Part shown: in pieces, positions 25,645 through 39,100 of the stretch | Layout: every line of letters starts with the position of its first letter | How positions within the stretch are numbered: position 1 is the first letter of the stretch | From: Rhizophagus clarus | Lineage: Eukaryota > Glomeromycota > Glomeromycetes > Glomerales > Glomeraceae | DNA length: 64,000 nt | Assembly: GCA_015698045.1 (NCBI GenBank) | Contig: BLAL01000215.1 | Coordinates: 620,001 to 684,000, forward strand | Direction of reading: 5' to 3' | The notes under the pieces: model-generated | What the model saw: the letters and a program-made list of their open reading frames with translations, nothing else | What the model was told of the DNA's origin: nothing | The model's database searches: none | Position numbers and translations under genes: made by a program

Positions 25645-27171
25645 ATGTCCACACAATTTCTACCTCACTTATCACAAGACTTATTAAACCTTTTAGAAAA
25701 TAAAAAAAATCATGATTTTATAATTAATGTTGATAAAGATAATAATAAAAAAGAATATCGTGCACATTCAATTATTCTTGGAATAAGGTCCGATTACGTT
25801 CAGGACGCCATTTCTAATGGGTTAGCAAGAAAAGAAAATGATGTTTATATTTTAGAACTTCCTGATATTTCTGTTAATGTGTTCGATGTTCTAATTAGGT
25901 TAGAAATAAATTAAAATAAAGTAATTTACTTTTTTTTTTTAAAAAAAAAAAAAAAAAGTTCTAACGAATAATTAATTTTATCATTACCATTTTTTTTTTT
26001 AAAAAAAAAAAAAAAATTTAGCTATATATATGGTGGTACTATCAATATAGATAAAAAAGATGCTTCGGAGATCTTGAACCTTTTAATTGCTTGCGAAATA
26101 TTCAAACTTAAAGAATTATACGATTATATTCAAGATTATCTTATCAGAAATTATCAAGATTGGCTAAAACAAAACTTTGCTTTAATCCAACAAGTTAGTT
26201 CCAAAACATCTGAATTTTCTAAATTACAAAATTATTGGTCAACAACAATTCGTAAAGAACCTGAAATTTTATTTAACGCGAATGATTTTACATCTGTGGA
26301 TAAAGAAGCATTATTATCTATTTATAAAGATGAAGAATTATGTATGGAAGAAAATGAATTATGGAATCATATTATTCGTTGGAGTAAAGCTCGAAATACT
26401 GATTTACCAGAAGATATCAATGAATGGACGACCAATGATTTTAACATTTTAAAGAAAACTATAGATGATTTCCTACCTCATATTAGATTTTATGAAATTT
26501 CATCAGAAGATTTTTGTTACAATGTCATGCCATATAATTCACTTCTTTCTAATGATTTATATCAAGATCTTTCAAGATTTCATTTAGTATCAAATTGGAC
26601 CCCAAAATTTAATAGTCTCACCCCAAGGAGAACAAACGTAACGTTGGATTCTAAATTGATTGATCGCGAACAAGCAACACTTATTTCTTCTTGGATTCAA
26701 GGAAACAAAGAGAACAAGATACAAAATAAATTTAAGAAAATGTATTATGATTTTCAATTACTTATTCGCGGAAGTCGTGATGGATTCACGAGTGAGGTGT
26801 TTCATGAAATGTGTGATAATAAAGGTCCTACAATTACAGTTATGAGATTAAAAAATGAAACATCAATCCTTGGAGGTTATTGTCCCATTAATTGGGATAT
26901 TAAAAGGCGTGAAAAATTTGAAAAAGCTCCAGATAGTTTTATTTTTAGTTTCTTAGATGAGGAAATAATTCTATCCATTGTTAAACATCCTGATAATGCT
27001 ATATATCAATTTGATGGATCAAATTTCGTTGATTTACAATTAAACTATAATTTTACTTCTGAAAATGGTGTATATTACGGTAGACGTGCATATGAAAAAA
27101 AAATACATAATGAAGGTAATTTCTCTGTTGATGAATATGAAGTTTTTAGTGTGATTAAAAAAAGACGTTGA
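25645..27171 (+). CDS. BTB-BACK-TLDc domain protein
   Basis: Two exons (25645-25898 and 26022-27171) give 467 residues. An N-terminal BTB/POZ fold is clear: a hydrophobic LSQDLLNLLENKKNHDFIIN start, AHSIILGIRSDYVQDAI, then LPDISVNVFDVLI and Y-I-Y-G-G-T after the intron. A BACK-like helical region follows (roughly 130-270), then a C-terminal TLDc-type domain (about 300-467) with LLIRGSRDGFTSEVFHEMCD, GPTITVMRLK, ILGGYCPINW and F-I-F-S-F. This architecture forms a very large expanded family in Rhizophagus. BTB domains usually homodimerise or recruit cullin-3; TLDc domains are linked to V-ATPase regulation and oxidative stress. The function of this member is unknown. The intron has a weak donor (GTTAGA), and both sides of the junction carry oligo(T)-oligo(A) tracts, so the exact splice deserves care. 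Confidence 0.88.
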
Positions 27172-27864
27172 TGGTTGATGAGGTTGTATAAGTTAACAAA
27201 TAAATATCATTTTAACTATTAAAAAAAATGTCATTAATAAAATTTGCTGTATATTATATTTTTTAAATGGGTATAAATAAATTTACTGTATATTTTCACA
27301 TAGGGTATTGCTAAATATCGGCAGAGCTAAATTCTACCCCTAATGCTGGGTTGATATTTAGCAATTTTCTATATAAAAAAAATTGTATTAATTGAATAAA
27401 TAATATTAAAGATTATGAAATATTTTAAAATATGTAATATCCCATTTTGTATCACATTTATTTAGAATGTTACTTTTGCATTTTTTAGGGGGTCCTAGAA
27501 CCCACAAATTCTGGAATTTTCTTAATTTCAATTAAATTCAAAAAGTTTCGATTTATAAGTTTTTGTTTTGCCCAACATCATTATTATTTTTATATTAAAG
27601 ACTCGAACATTTAATTGGATAGGTATTCGCATTGTGTCCAACAAATGATCTTAAATCGAAATCTAGATAATAGAAATCATTGGAGTTTATTCTAAATTGG
27701 AACGTTGGTATAATAATCGATCGATGATTTACAATAGTAATTAATATAAATATTTATTATTGATATAAAATAACAATTTAATATCTGTATTTTATACACT
27801 ACAAAAACCCATTTTTTTTTTTCTTTTTTTTGTTTTACTTTTTACTTTTTACATAAGACTATAT
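27172..27864. other. Convergent intergenic region
   Basis: Lies between the stop codons of the BTB-TLDc gene (+) and the ABC transporter (-). Apart from the 13-bp inverted repeat at 27307-27365 and T-runs near 27811-27830 there is nothing I can name. Confidence 0.5.
27307..27365. repeat. 13-bp perfect inverted repeat, small palindromic element
   Basis: ATTGCTAAATATC (27307-27319) pairs perfectly with GATATTTAGCAAT (27353-27365) across a 33-bp, GC-richer spacer. It lies about 135 bp past the BTB-TLDc stop codon. It could be a tiny inverted-repeat element or form a hairpin in the 3' region. Confidence 0.6.
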
Positions 27865-30800
27865 TTATGATTGTTTTAAAGCTAATGATTTTAATATGTC
27901 GAACTCTCCAGATTGCTTGCACATTTGATAAAATTTTGAATCAGGATTCGATATTAGATTATACGGACTATGATAAAAAAAAATTCTTGATTATTTTTTT
28001 TTTTTAAAAAAAAAAGGATAAATTAAAGGAAAATTTACCTGTCGAATTCAAGTACGCGTCCTTGATCTATTATAATGTGGGAAAAATAGAAAAAAAATTA
28101 AATATCGCACCTTAAGATGTAATCAACTCTCAATATTTTTGACCATCACATGACATTTGACCAATCAAATCCGTCCAATATTTCAAATTAACGCAGAACG
28201 ACAACTTCGCAATACATAAAGCCTGATTATAAATGAAAAGTACGTACCTAACACCAATACTTTATCGTAATCAATAATGGTTTGCAATCTATGTGCAATA
28301 CAAATTATAGTACAATCACTGAATTCATTTCTAATCATTCTCTGAATTTTTTCATCCATATCGAAATCAATACTAAAAAAAAAAAAAAAGTCGTTAAATT
28401 ATTCATTATATTTCAAAATATAGAACAATTTATTATTGTTCTCTACCTAGCAGTTGCTTCATCCATTATAATAATTTTAGATTTCTTTAATAAAGCTCTT
28501 GCAAGACATAACAATTGACGTTGTCCCTGACTTATATTATTACCTTCTTCACTAATTTGTGTATCTAAATTAGAAAATATATTCACCAATTCATTTGTAG
28601 AATTAGAACTAGAACTAGAATCTTTTGCAGGCTTTGATGATAATGGCAATAAATTAACCCTTTTTAAAGTTTCAAATATTTCATAATCCGTGTGTTGTGA
28701 AAATACGTCAAGATTTGATCTTATTGTACCTAATAGAGGAGAAAATAAATAAATCAATATTTTTAACAAATAAAAAAAATAATATTATATTTACCAGTAA
28801 ATAAAATTGGATCTTGAGGTATAATTGTAAGATTTGATCTTAATTCTTGAAGGTTTAATTTACTTATATCAATACCATCAATAAATATTTTTCCTTCTGT
28901 AGCTTCTAAAAATCTGAACAATGATAATGACATTGTTGATTTTCCAGATCCGGTTCTAATAATATCATTAAATAATTCATAATTAAAAAAAAAAGCAAAC
29001 GTATCAATGTTTTTTAATATTAAGTGTATATATTGTATCACCTTCCAACTATTCCAACTCTTTCTTTCCCATTAATTTCAAAAGAAACATTATGTAATAC
29101 ACATTTCAAATTTTCGGCATATTTTACACTTAAACGTTCAAATTTAATGCTTCCATTTGTAGGCCAATTTTTTTCCGAATCTTCCCTTTCTTTTATTTTG
29201 ATCTCTCCATGATAATTCTCTTGTTTAATATTTAAATATTCAACAACTCTTTCAATAGAATTTAAACTCATTTCTAATTGAGTATATTTCCTTATTGACC
29301 ACATAATTTGAGATGTAAAAGTCATCGAAAATGACAATGAATATCCAGCCAAACTTGCGTCAATTTCTCGTAAATTCAATAATATCAATACACCAGCAAT
29401 ACATGGAAAGAATGCTCCCACACCATTTGTCCATATTTGTAACCAACGATTTGCCACCCAAAGAAAATAAAATGGTCGAATATTATTGTCTATTCTATAT
29501 CATGATAAAAAAAAAAATATATATATATATATATTTTCAATGTATTTATTCTGAATATCTGATAAAAAAATTTTGTAATAAAATTTTTTACCTTGTTAAC
29601 ATTTTATTCATAAATTGATCAGTAATATTAAATGCTCTTATCGTTGTTATTCCACTAAATTATTATTCAAGTCAATTAAAATTAAGTTTGTTATATCATC
29701 TTGTACGCGTTAATTTTATAACTTACATTAAAGTTTCTGTATATTGAGAATATAATGGAGATTTTGTTATTGAATCTAATCGTTTTAATTCTCTTGATGC
29801 CTTTGCATATAATATTCCAACACTCACGTAAATAATAACTGACGAAAAGAAACGAACGAGATTGTTTAATCACAGATTACACGTTTCGTATACGTTTAAA
29901 AAAAAAAAATATACCAAATATAATTGCTGCTATTGCGAATTCTGTAAACAATAAAATATTACTATTAATAAATTTACGCGTAATAAATTAATAAAGCTAC
30001 ACTTAGTAATTACAACCTTTGGTGATTGCAGTTATTACTAATACGACACCAACCATCATTAATAACTGTCGTAAAAAAAAAATGGATAAATAATATTTAA
30101 CTAGAATTTTAACTATAATTTTAAATATGATTTTAACTACTTACATTATGAAGAAATAATCCCAAATCAACTAATAATTAAAAAAAAATATTAATTCAAG
30201 TCTTTAAATGACCCTAAAAATATTTTTTTTTATGCTTACCTGACAACAGGCTATCAATTGTTTCAAAATCTTTACTAAACCTATTTAATATCCTTCCAAT
30301 TGGTGTGGTATCAAAAAATCTTAATGGAGCTTTGATAACTCTAATAAACATTTGATTATATAATTTTTTTGATGCTTGTAATGAACCATAATATAACCAA
30401 GAAAATTGAATTACTCCAAAAAAAACAGATAACATTGTAATTAATATATAAATATTTATATAATAATCAACATTATGTTGAGAAGTATTTTGGGTTAAAT
30501 TTGACCATACATTTAACCACCATCCTTCTAATGTTTGAGCAGCCCTTGTACTCATAAATAATATCAAAGCTATTATCCAAAATAAATAACTTCCATTAGA
30601 TTTAAAATATTTTAAATATACATTTAATTTTACCATTCCAGATTCTTTTTCTATAAAATATAAAAATAAATAAATAAAATGAATTTCAATAAGGCATAAG
30701 CATATATTAGTAAATTATTTACCTTCTTCTTCTATAAGTGCTCTGGATTTATTATTATTATCATCAATTATTATATCATTTATTATTATTTTCTCATCTT

Positions 30801-33800
30801 CAATAACTACCATCTTTTTTTCAAAAATTTCTTCAGTATTTTTTAAAGTGTTTTCTTTAACTGGAGAAGCTTGTGATGGAGAATTACTAGTATTATTACT
30901 GCTTTCATTTTCAGATACAATTTCTTTTGGAACATTTATTAAACCATTACTATTCAATTCCGATACTTCGCCTTTATCAACAATTTGACCATTATTTATC
31001 ATAACCTAATAAAAATTATTCAAATCAAATGATAATATTTCCAACATATCATTGTAATCATATAAAAAACTTACCACATATTTGGCAATTGGTAAAGTTA
31101 AATTTAAATGATGTGTAACAAGAATTCTTGTTCTTTTATCCATTAATGGGCCTGAAATGCATTCATTAACCAAGTAATTTGCCGTATTGGTGTCCACAGC
31201 ACTTAAAGCGTCATCAATTAAAATATGTTTTGCCCTTGAATAGACAGCTCTATATGGGTATCAAGTATACATTAGTCTAAAAAAGATTAAATTATCTTTT
31301 TCCTATTAATTTCTTTTACCTTGCTAAAGAAATTCGTTGTTTTTGTCCTCCAGAAAGAGTTACACCTTGATCACCAATTTCAGTTAAATCACCATCCATG
31401 AAAGATTCAAAATCTTTATCTAACGCACACGATTTCACTACTTGATCGTATCTTTCTTTATTAAAAGGTAAGTTAAATAATATATTATTGCGTATCGAAC
31501 CACTTTGTAACCATGTATGCTGCGCCACATAAGCAACACTATTATCTATTATCCATTCCGATTCATGGTTTTCGTGATTTTGTTGTTGAACTGGATAAAA
31601 CACTTTACCAGATGGAATTTCCGTTTCTAAAAAAGTATTTGAGAATTGAGTTAAATTAAATTAAATAATTTTTAATTATTATAGTTATTATTTAAGATCA
31701 AAATTTACCTCCAAGTAATGCCATTAATAATAATGTCTATTAAATTTTGAAAAGTTGATACAAAAATTTAATTTTTTTTTTTTTTAAAAAAAAACGTATA
31801 TACTTATATTATTTACAATACCTTTCCTGATCCTGTCGGTCCACCTAAATTAAAATAATAAAATTGTTTAGAAAAAATTGTACAGGTGATTATTAAAAAA
31901 AAAAAAAAAAAAATTATTAATATATAGGTATATTTATATTTACATATAATACTTAATTGTTCTATAGGAAATTCAATATTTAAATCTTTCATTATAAAAA
32001 TATCTTCGATAATTTCCTCAGACTTACTCCACGTAATAGTTGCGTTCTCAAAACCAATTTTATCATCATTTTTAAAAATAATATTCTTCCCATTCTCATA
32101 TTCATCGCTATTTAAGAATTTTTCAATCCTTAATAAACTAACTATGGCTTGTAATGCTAATATGAATAATTCTGCCAAATCATTTAATAAAAATCTAATT
32201 TCATTAAATATAGTAACAGAGGTGAAGGCGATAGAAGCCGTTAGTTCATTTCCTTGAATTTTAGTATATGTTAAAAAACTAACGGTTGTAATTAATATTG
32301 GAGAAGCAATCCATAATAAATTAAATATGCTCATTAAAATAAAACTTTTCTTTAAAAATTTTAATTCAATATTTCTCGCGTTCATTATTCTCGTTATCCA
32401 ATTCCCTTCCCATGCGTTAAATTTAATCATTCTAATTCCTTGCAAGATTTCATTCATTAAGGATACTCTGTAATCTCTTGCTATCATTAATTTTTCTTGA
32501 TTTTGAGAGAAATATTTACCAGACCATCTTTGAATAGGTAAAATTATTATTAAAACTAATATACCGATCAAACATGCACTGTTTATTAATTTATATAAGA
32601 AAAATAAACCGATACCAATTTGAACAGGAGCCTCAACTATGGAACCCCACCACATCATGAATTGTGAAATTCTATTGGCATCAACAGCCATTAAATTACT
32701 TATTTTACCTATCTCATTAACATTATTTTTAATTCTTAAACTTTTTGAATAAATCTCAGAATTTAACATTGAACTAACACTTGACTGTAATACCGAACAA
32801 CCTAAATATTGATGTTCTGATATAGCAAATGTATGTAATAAACCTCCTATTAATATACCAAATATGCAAAATATAGCCCATTCGATATCATTTTTATCTC
32901 CTTGAAGAAAATCCAATAAACTATATAAGAATAATATTGGTAAATAATGTAAAAATGATGAGATTATAACAAAGAATGATTCTAACAAAAAAGCATTTTG
33001 ATTAGCCTTCCAAATTCTATATAATAGATTATTACTGGGCCATTGTCGTATCTTATTATATAATTCAATCGCAGTATAATCATTGGGTAACTCATCCAAA
33101 TCTGAGTCATCAAGTGAATTTTTTTTAAAAGATTTATATATAAGTGGAATTACAGTAGAAAATGTAATAAAGTTCCATATTGAACAATAAACGATTGATG
33201 TAATTGGTCGACCTCCTTTATTACACACTGGAGGACCTTTGGGAGTTGTTATAGATATGATGCAAAGTATTATTGAGTTCACGAGATTTAAAATAGCAAT
33301 AATTAATTCTGTATCATTATGAAATATTGAAGCGATCCTTATTTGCCAAGTAGCACAAAGACATGCTGCTATACAAATCGACGTTGCATGAAAGTTTAAG
33401 GTCCATTTCCATCTCTCATGAACAAAACAGATCAACATATATAACGTCATACAGTAAATCTATTAAAGGGCAAAAATGGTATGTAAAAATAAGAAAATAA
33501 TAAAATAGACAATATAATTTTATATATATTACCCAGCATATTGTAATTGATCCAGAATGGAAAATGTCTCTCCCATTTACGTTCCTAATATAAAATATTC
33601 TCAAGAACAACAATAAAGTAAATAAAATTACTTGACATAATGCAAAAATAAATTTAATGATGTCTCTTCTTGCAGTTGAAAAATGAGAATTATTAGGTTC
33701 GTTGTCAAAAGTTACTTGATTTGTTTTATATTTTTGAATGAAGAGAATTATTAAACTTATTAAAGTTATAACAGATATTAATATGGAATCGGCGATTATC

Positions 33801-33805
33801 AACAT
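27865..33805 (-). CDS. ABCC/MRP-type full-length ABC transporter
   Basis: Nineteen exons from ATG at 33805 to stop at 27865 sum to 4446 nt, 1481 residues. Order: five-helix TMD0-like N-terminus (about 1-150), TMD1, NBD1, Ser/Asn-rich linker, TMD2, NBD2. NBD1 has Walker A G-P-T-G-S-G-K-T (split by an intron), Q-loop [10 protein letters not shown], signature L-S-G-G-Q-K-Q-R and Walker B/D-loop [14 protein letters not shown]2 has [19 protein letters not shown], a divergent signature [16 protein letters not shown] and A-H-R. Such pumps export glutathione conjugates, bile-acid-like compounds or pigments, often at the vacuole. Substrate cannot be read from sequence. Oddities: NBD2 has a Ser/Asn-rich insertion of about 20 residues before the signature, and there are at least six exons of 23-49 nt (for example 31844-31822, 30170-30145, 29941-29915, 28066-28039). 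Confidence 0.95.
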
Positions 33806-36154
33806 TTTTTATTTCTTTTTATTTTTATTTTTTTCCTTTTTTTTTTTCGTTCATTTCCATTCCAAATCAAATTTATATATTTCCCAAACATTAGTATACT
33901 CATTCTACACGTAAATCGCTAATGATCCAATTATATTGGTTTACTTGTTTATTTATGCGACTTCCCGTTTGATAAGGATCAATGGTGGATTAAAAAAAAA
34001 TTAAAATAAATCCGCAGCAGAAACCGTTTTTTAACATTACTCTCTTTGAACGAAACCTTAATAATTGTGCAATGTTTATTATTAGCCAAGCGTACAACAT
34101 GGATAATCTATCGTTTAACAATATTATTCTCGTCCAGTTTTATTTATTTATTTATTTTTGTTTTAAAAAAAATTAACCGTGAGAAAAAATAATAATTAAG
34201 CTATTAATCATCTTTAAATCTAAACTTCTATGATTAATAATTTCTTTCCTGCTTAGTGTATTTCAATAAGATCTTTGGTTACATTAAATTATTGGATTAA
34301 CTATAAGAAGTTTATCCGGTCGATCGACTATGACATACATTTAACATTTTAACAAGTTTAAATCGTTCATTCTTAAAAAACTTTTAAATGTTGTAATTTT
34401 AATATTATTATTTTGAAAAAAAAAAAAAATTAGATCCGATTTTGTATAAACCACAAGTCGATCGATTTCTTATCAATGTTCCAATTATAGTTGTAAAAAA
34501 AAAAAAACTTTACGCGTCATAGACGTTAATATAAAGTTTCGTTAAAGAAATAAAAAATATTTTCAAAAGAGTACAGAAAGAGAAAAATCAAGCAAACATA
34601 ATAATCTTTAATTAGTTTATGGATAAACGGATAAGGTTTTTAATTTTTAATCCTTTAACGAATGAAGGAAACATCACGTCTTCAATTACTTATTCAAAAT
34701 CATTTTAAATTTATTATTCATTAAATTAATGTTACAATAAAAACTGGTAAAGTAAATGAAATAATAGGTAATCTGTCAATCACAATTGAAAATTTATTCT
34801 AAAAATGGAAAAATAAAATAAAAAAAAAATACTTTTCTAAAAGAAACTTACTTGTGCAATAACCTTAAAATCCTGTTGTTAATCAACGAAAAATAATGCC
34901 GATCATGTGACATAGTTGTTTGCAACTTACCTCAAAGATCGGGAATATCTATCTTTTTTTTTTTCTTTGGATTTTATTTCTTTGCTCAGATAAAAATTAG
35001 TTCTTTGCATAAATTGATCTCAAACGAGGAATTCAAAGGGAATCCGGAAAGTAAACAGTGACTGCAGATATATCGATAATAAGGTACAAGATAGAAAAAT
35101 GACCGGATGATCCGAGAGCCAATATTTACAAAGACAAAGTGTCGATCATCATATCATGAATTGGGATGGTAAAGTTTAAAAAGTTCTAATAATCTTATAG
35201 AATGTTTGTGTGAAATTATTTCTTATTGATTTGTCGAAATTTAAAATTTTTATTATGAATTATCTTGTTTATGTTTTTAAATAAGGATTTATCCTTCTAA
35301 GCCACCTTCTAAAAATAAAAATAGAACAATTAATTCATATGAAGAATACGTCAATATTTGTAAGATCTCAAAGAGTGCGGATTAAGTTTGCGAATGTAAA
35401 ACTTATGATTGAAATAATATAATAATGAATCTCTGAAATTGGCATGATGGCAAACAGTATCACTTTAAATGGAATGCATATAAACTGATTTTGATCCATG
35501 TTAAATTAGGATGGACGCGTGGAATAAAATTTATAATTGGTTGTTATCGTGTTTCTTGATACGGTAGTTTAGGAAAGATGGTGAACCAATGATACCTAAC
35601 ATAACACTATGTTGAGATGAGTGTAACATAAATTCCCGCCCACTTCATAAATTACCTGGACCTAAACTAAAAATAAGTAGGATCTTTACGTTAAAATGAC
35701 CATCATATTATCTTATATGGTAATATCATTATGTGGTGTTGTTTTCACTAATAAGGATTTTGCACGAGTGGGATGGTTCGTAAAGCTTGCTTGAAACACC
35801 TCTATGGGAATTTTCAATATATGTCATAACGATCCTTTAACGAATGTGTTGCATTTTTAATGTAAATACAACAATTAATTGGCATTGGTAACTTAATTTA
35901 AAGAAATCAATATTTGTAAAACTGTTCAAATTATTCTTGAGAAGGTAAAATCAATGAATTTTGTGTAATAAGTCCCTTGAATCTTTATTATTATTTGCAT
36001 CGTATTTTATTTCTTTCTTTACAAATGTTAGAATATATGTTATTTGAATGAAAATTTGGTTAAACAAAATAAATAATAAATATATATATACAGTATAATT
36101 TATAAATTATATACAGTAATTTAAATATTGATTAAAGTAAACTCTATTAACCTT
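33806..36154. other. Intergenic between ABC transporter start and HECT gene stop
   Basis: 2.3 kb, AT-rich; includes the ABC transporter promoter. A T-rich stretch lies at 33807-33850, A-runs near 34415-34430 and 34496-34507. No open frame or RNA gene recognised. Confidence 0.5.
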
Positions 36155-39100
36155 TTAAGCTAATTCAAATCCTGCATTGGAATTAATAGCTATAAAAAAA
36201 ATTATGAATTTGATTAATGAGAGATATTTTGAACTAAAAAAAAAAAAATTTCTTTTAAAAATAATACCTACCATATTTTAGTTTCTCTTTCATTACAGGC
36301 TTTTGTGAATATGCTGAAAGAAAGAATAAATTTAAATATCAAAACGAATTACTAATATGAATAGCTCAAAAAACTTGTAACTTACACGGAAGTTTTAATA
36401 GATTGAAACTAAAACGAGAAAAAAAAAAAATTAACTTCCCCATCTTTAAAAGATATCTTTAAATAAGAAATATTTGTACTTACCACGTTGAGCTCGTTGG
36501 TAATCTCCCTTTTAAGGCAGATTTTGAATGTCCAATAGAAGACAATAACGATCTAACGGCTAGTCTTGAACGCGACTGATTGGAATCAGATTCATCCGAA
36601 ATCATATGAATTGTAAACGGTGGTTGAAGATACCTAAATTATAAATTTTAAGTATCACACATAACAAATATTAGAATCGGTTAAATTTTTAATAACGTTA
36701 CGACCATTTTCAAAGTAATTCCTTACTTAAATCCACCGAGAGGAGGCTAAAAAAATTAAAATTAGTTATCGTAATTCATAAAAAATGCCTTTTTTTGATA
36801 TGAATTAAAACTATGATAAACGTACCTTTGAACAGCTTGTTACAAATTTAAGTAATGCACTTTTGTCTTTTAAATTCATCTCTTCTAAGACAGACCAAAA
36901 GTGCCGTATACTAATATGCTGATCGAAATATCCACCATGATAAACTGTGTATTTACGCAAATCAGATACTTCTATAATGTTATTTTAATAAGTTAATATA
37001 GTGAAATAGATAGATAGAGTGTAGAATTAAAAGAATAATTTACCCCAATCAATATCTTCTCCAGAAAGAACACTGTGTTGTGGTTAAAGAAAAATAAGAT
37101 AAATCTAATTTAAACAAACTAAATAATAACAACGATTATGAAGTCTCATACCGTTGTAATTCCGGTGGTGAAAACATCCTTAACCAATTTTCTGGTATCA
37201 TGGATTGAAAACTAATCAAAAAACTTGTAATTAGCTAACGACACAAAAAATTTCAATAAGAAATACTAATGTGTTGGAAACCAACCCGTTAATAAATGCT
37301 CGCGTTTGCTCTTTTGCCTGCTGATTCAATTTGTAATCAGCTAGACAATATGAATACTAAATTACAATAATGGAAAAGAAATTTTATAAATTAATAATAA
37401 TCAGCTTGATTCAGCAAAAATAATAGTCAAAAAACGAACTTGAATTTTATTATCATCAGTAACGCGTGAACCGCCCATAATATCTTTAGAAATAACTTTT
37501 CCGTTAACTTCCTCATCGATCGTAAAATACAATCCTAAATCTTCAACATTTCCTATAAAAAATAAATAAATAAATATATATATAAGCTGATTATTTTGCC
37601 ATTTACGAGTTAAAAATAGATTTAACTACCTTCGTATTTTTTTACAATCATTATATTTTTCAATAATTCATCATCTAATCCAATTAAGTCTTCCAGAAAA
37701 ACAGCTCTACCGGTCATTTTACTTAGGAAAAATCTGGCAAATTGTACGTCAACTAATATACCTTCTTGTATTGCTCTTGCAATCATTTTACCTAAAAATG
37801 AATATAACGCAATTTTTGTTGATGTGGCTTGATGATTTGGATAAAGTAGCGAATTTTTGGTTACAGCAAATAAACCGTAAGATGGATCAAAGGCTACGAA
37901 AACAAATTTTTTAAAAAAATAAATATTTAAGTAAATTAAAACGAAAACACAAAAATAATGAATATAAAAATTTGATTTTAACCTTCAGCGATAAGTTGTG
38001 TTATAAATTCTTTAAATGGACCTCCTTGATCAACACCATCTTCCAAAGCACCTAATTATTGGAAATTTTTTTTTTAAAAAAAAAAAAATTTAGTAATTAA
38101 TTATAAACAAAATTATAAAAAAAATGAATTCTTACCAGTTTCATTTATGAATTTTACACGAATTCTTCCTTTTATTTTCGCGTCAATTAATCCACCCAAT
38201 TGTTTATATCCATCATCCAGCACATGTGCCCTTCTAACTTTGATCGTAATACCAGTGGCTTCCGAATAATTTGGAATACTTTTATCCAAATAATCCCGAA
38301 AAATATCTAATCTTGTTCCAAATGGAATCGTATGGGGCAACAAATTAAGAATTTTAATTGATATGGGATCGTTTTCCCTAATTCGTTCCAAAAACGACAT
38401 TCCCAATTGATCTTTGGTATTTGATGATGATGATGACTTTTTATTTTTGAATAGGTCTTTAAGAGATTTCGGTAAGGACTTCTTTGGATCTTTAATTAAT
38501 AACCAAACATTTTCTTCTTTTGAAAATGAACGACGTGAATCTTTCAAATGTAATTGAAATAAAACTTTACGTGCCGACTCAAATATTGTTGGAGGACATC
38601 CTTCAGGTGATGAATGACTTAGTAATGCAAAACAAAATTTGTTAAAAAAAACAGACATTGGAATAATATCATTCTCGATTGAAAAAGGAATCTGCTTATC
38701 ATATAATTCCTCATCATCTATCGTCCTAAAATTAATAATTAAAAAGTTTACAGCTGTTAAAAATAATTTTTAACCTATTTATCGTGAAACTTTTAAACTA
38801 TACTCACATCAACCATATATTACAACATTTACAAAATAACTCTAAAATGCTCATCAAAGGTTCTTTTTCTGGATCTTTTATTACAGAATCTGAGAGGAAA
38901 ATTTCCATGTTCCCTTTAGGTCCCAAACACGTCAAAAATTTCCAAAGACAAGGTATAAGGTTTGGAAAATAGGTTATATTCATAGTAATGTTTTGATTTT
39001 GACCATCAAGAAGTTTTAAAATTAATAAATAAAGACTACAAACTATTTGAGTTTCAATGGCGTAAATTGTAACTTTGCTCGAGACTAAGCTAACCTTTTT

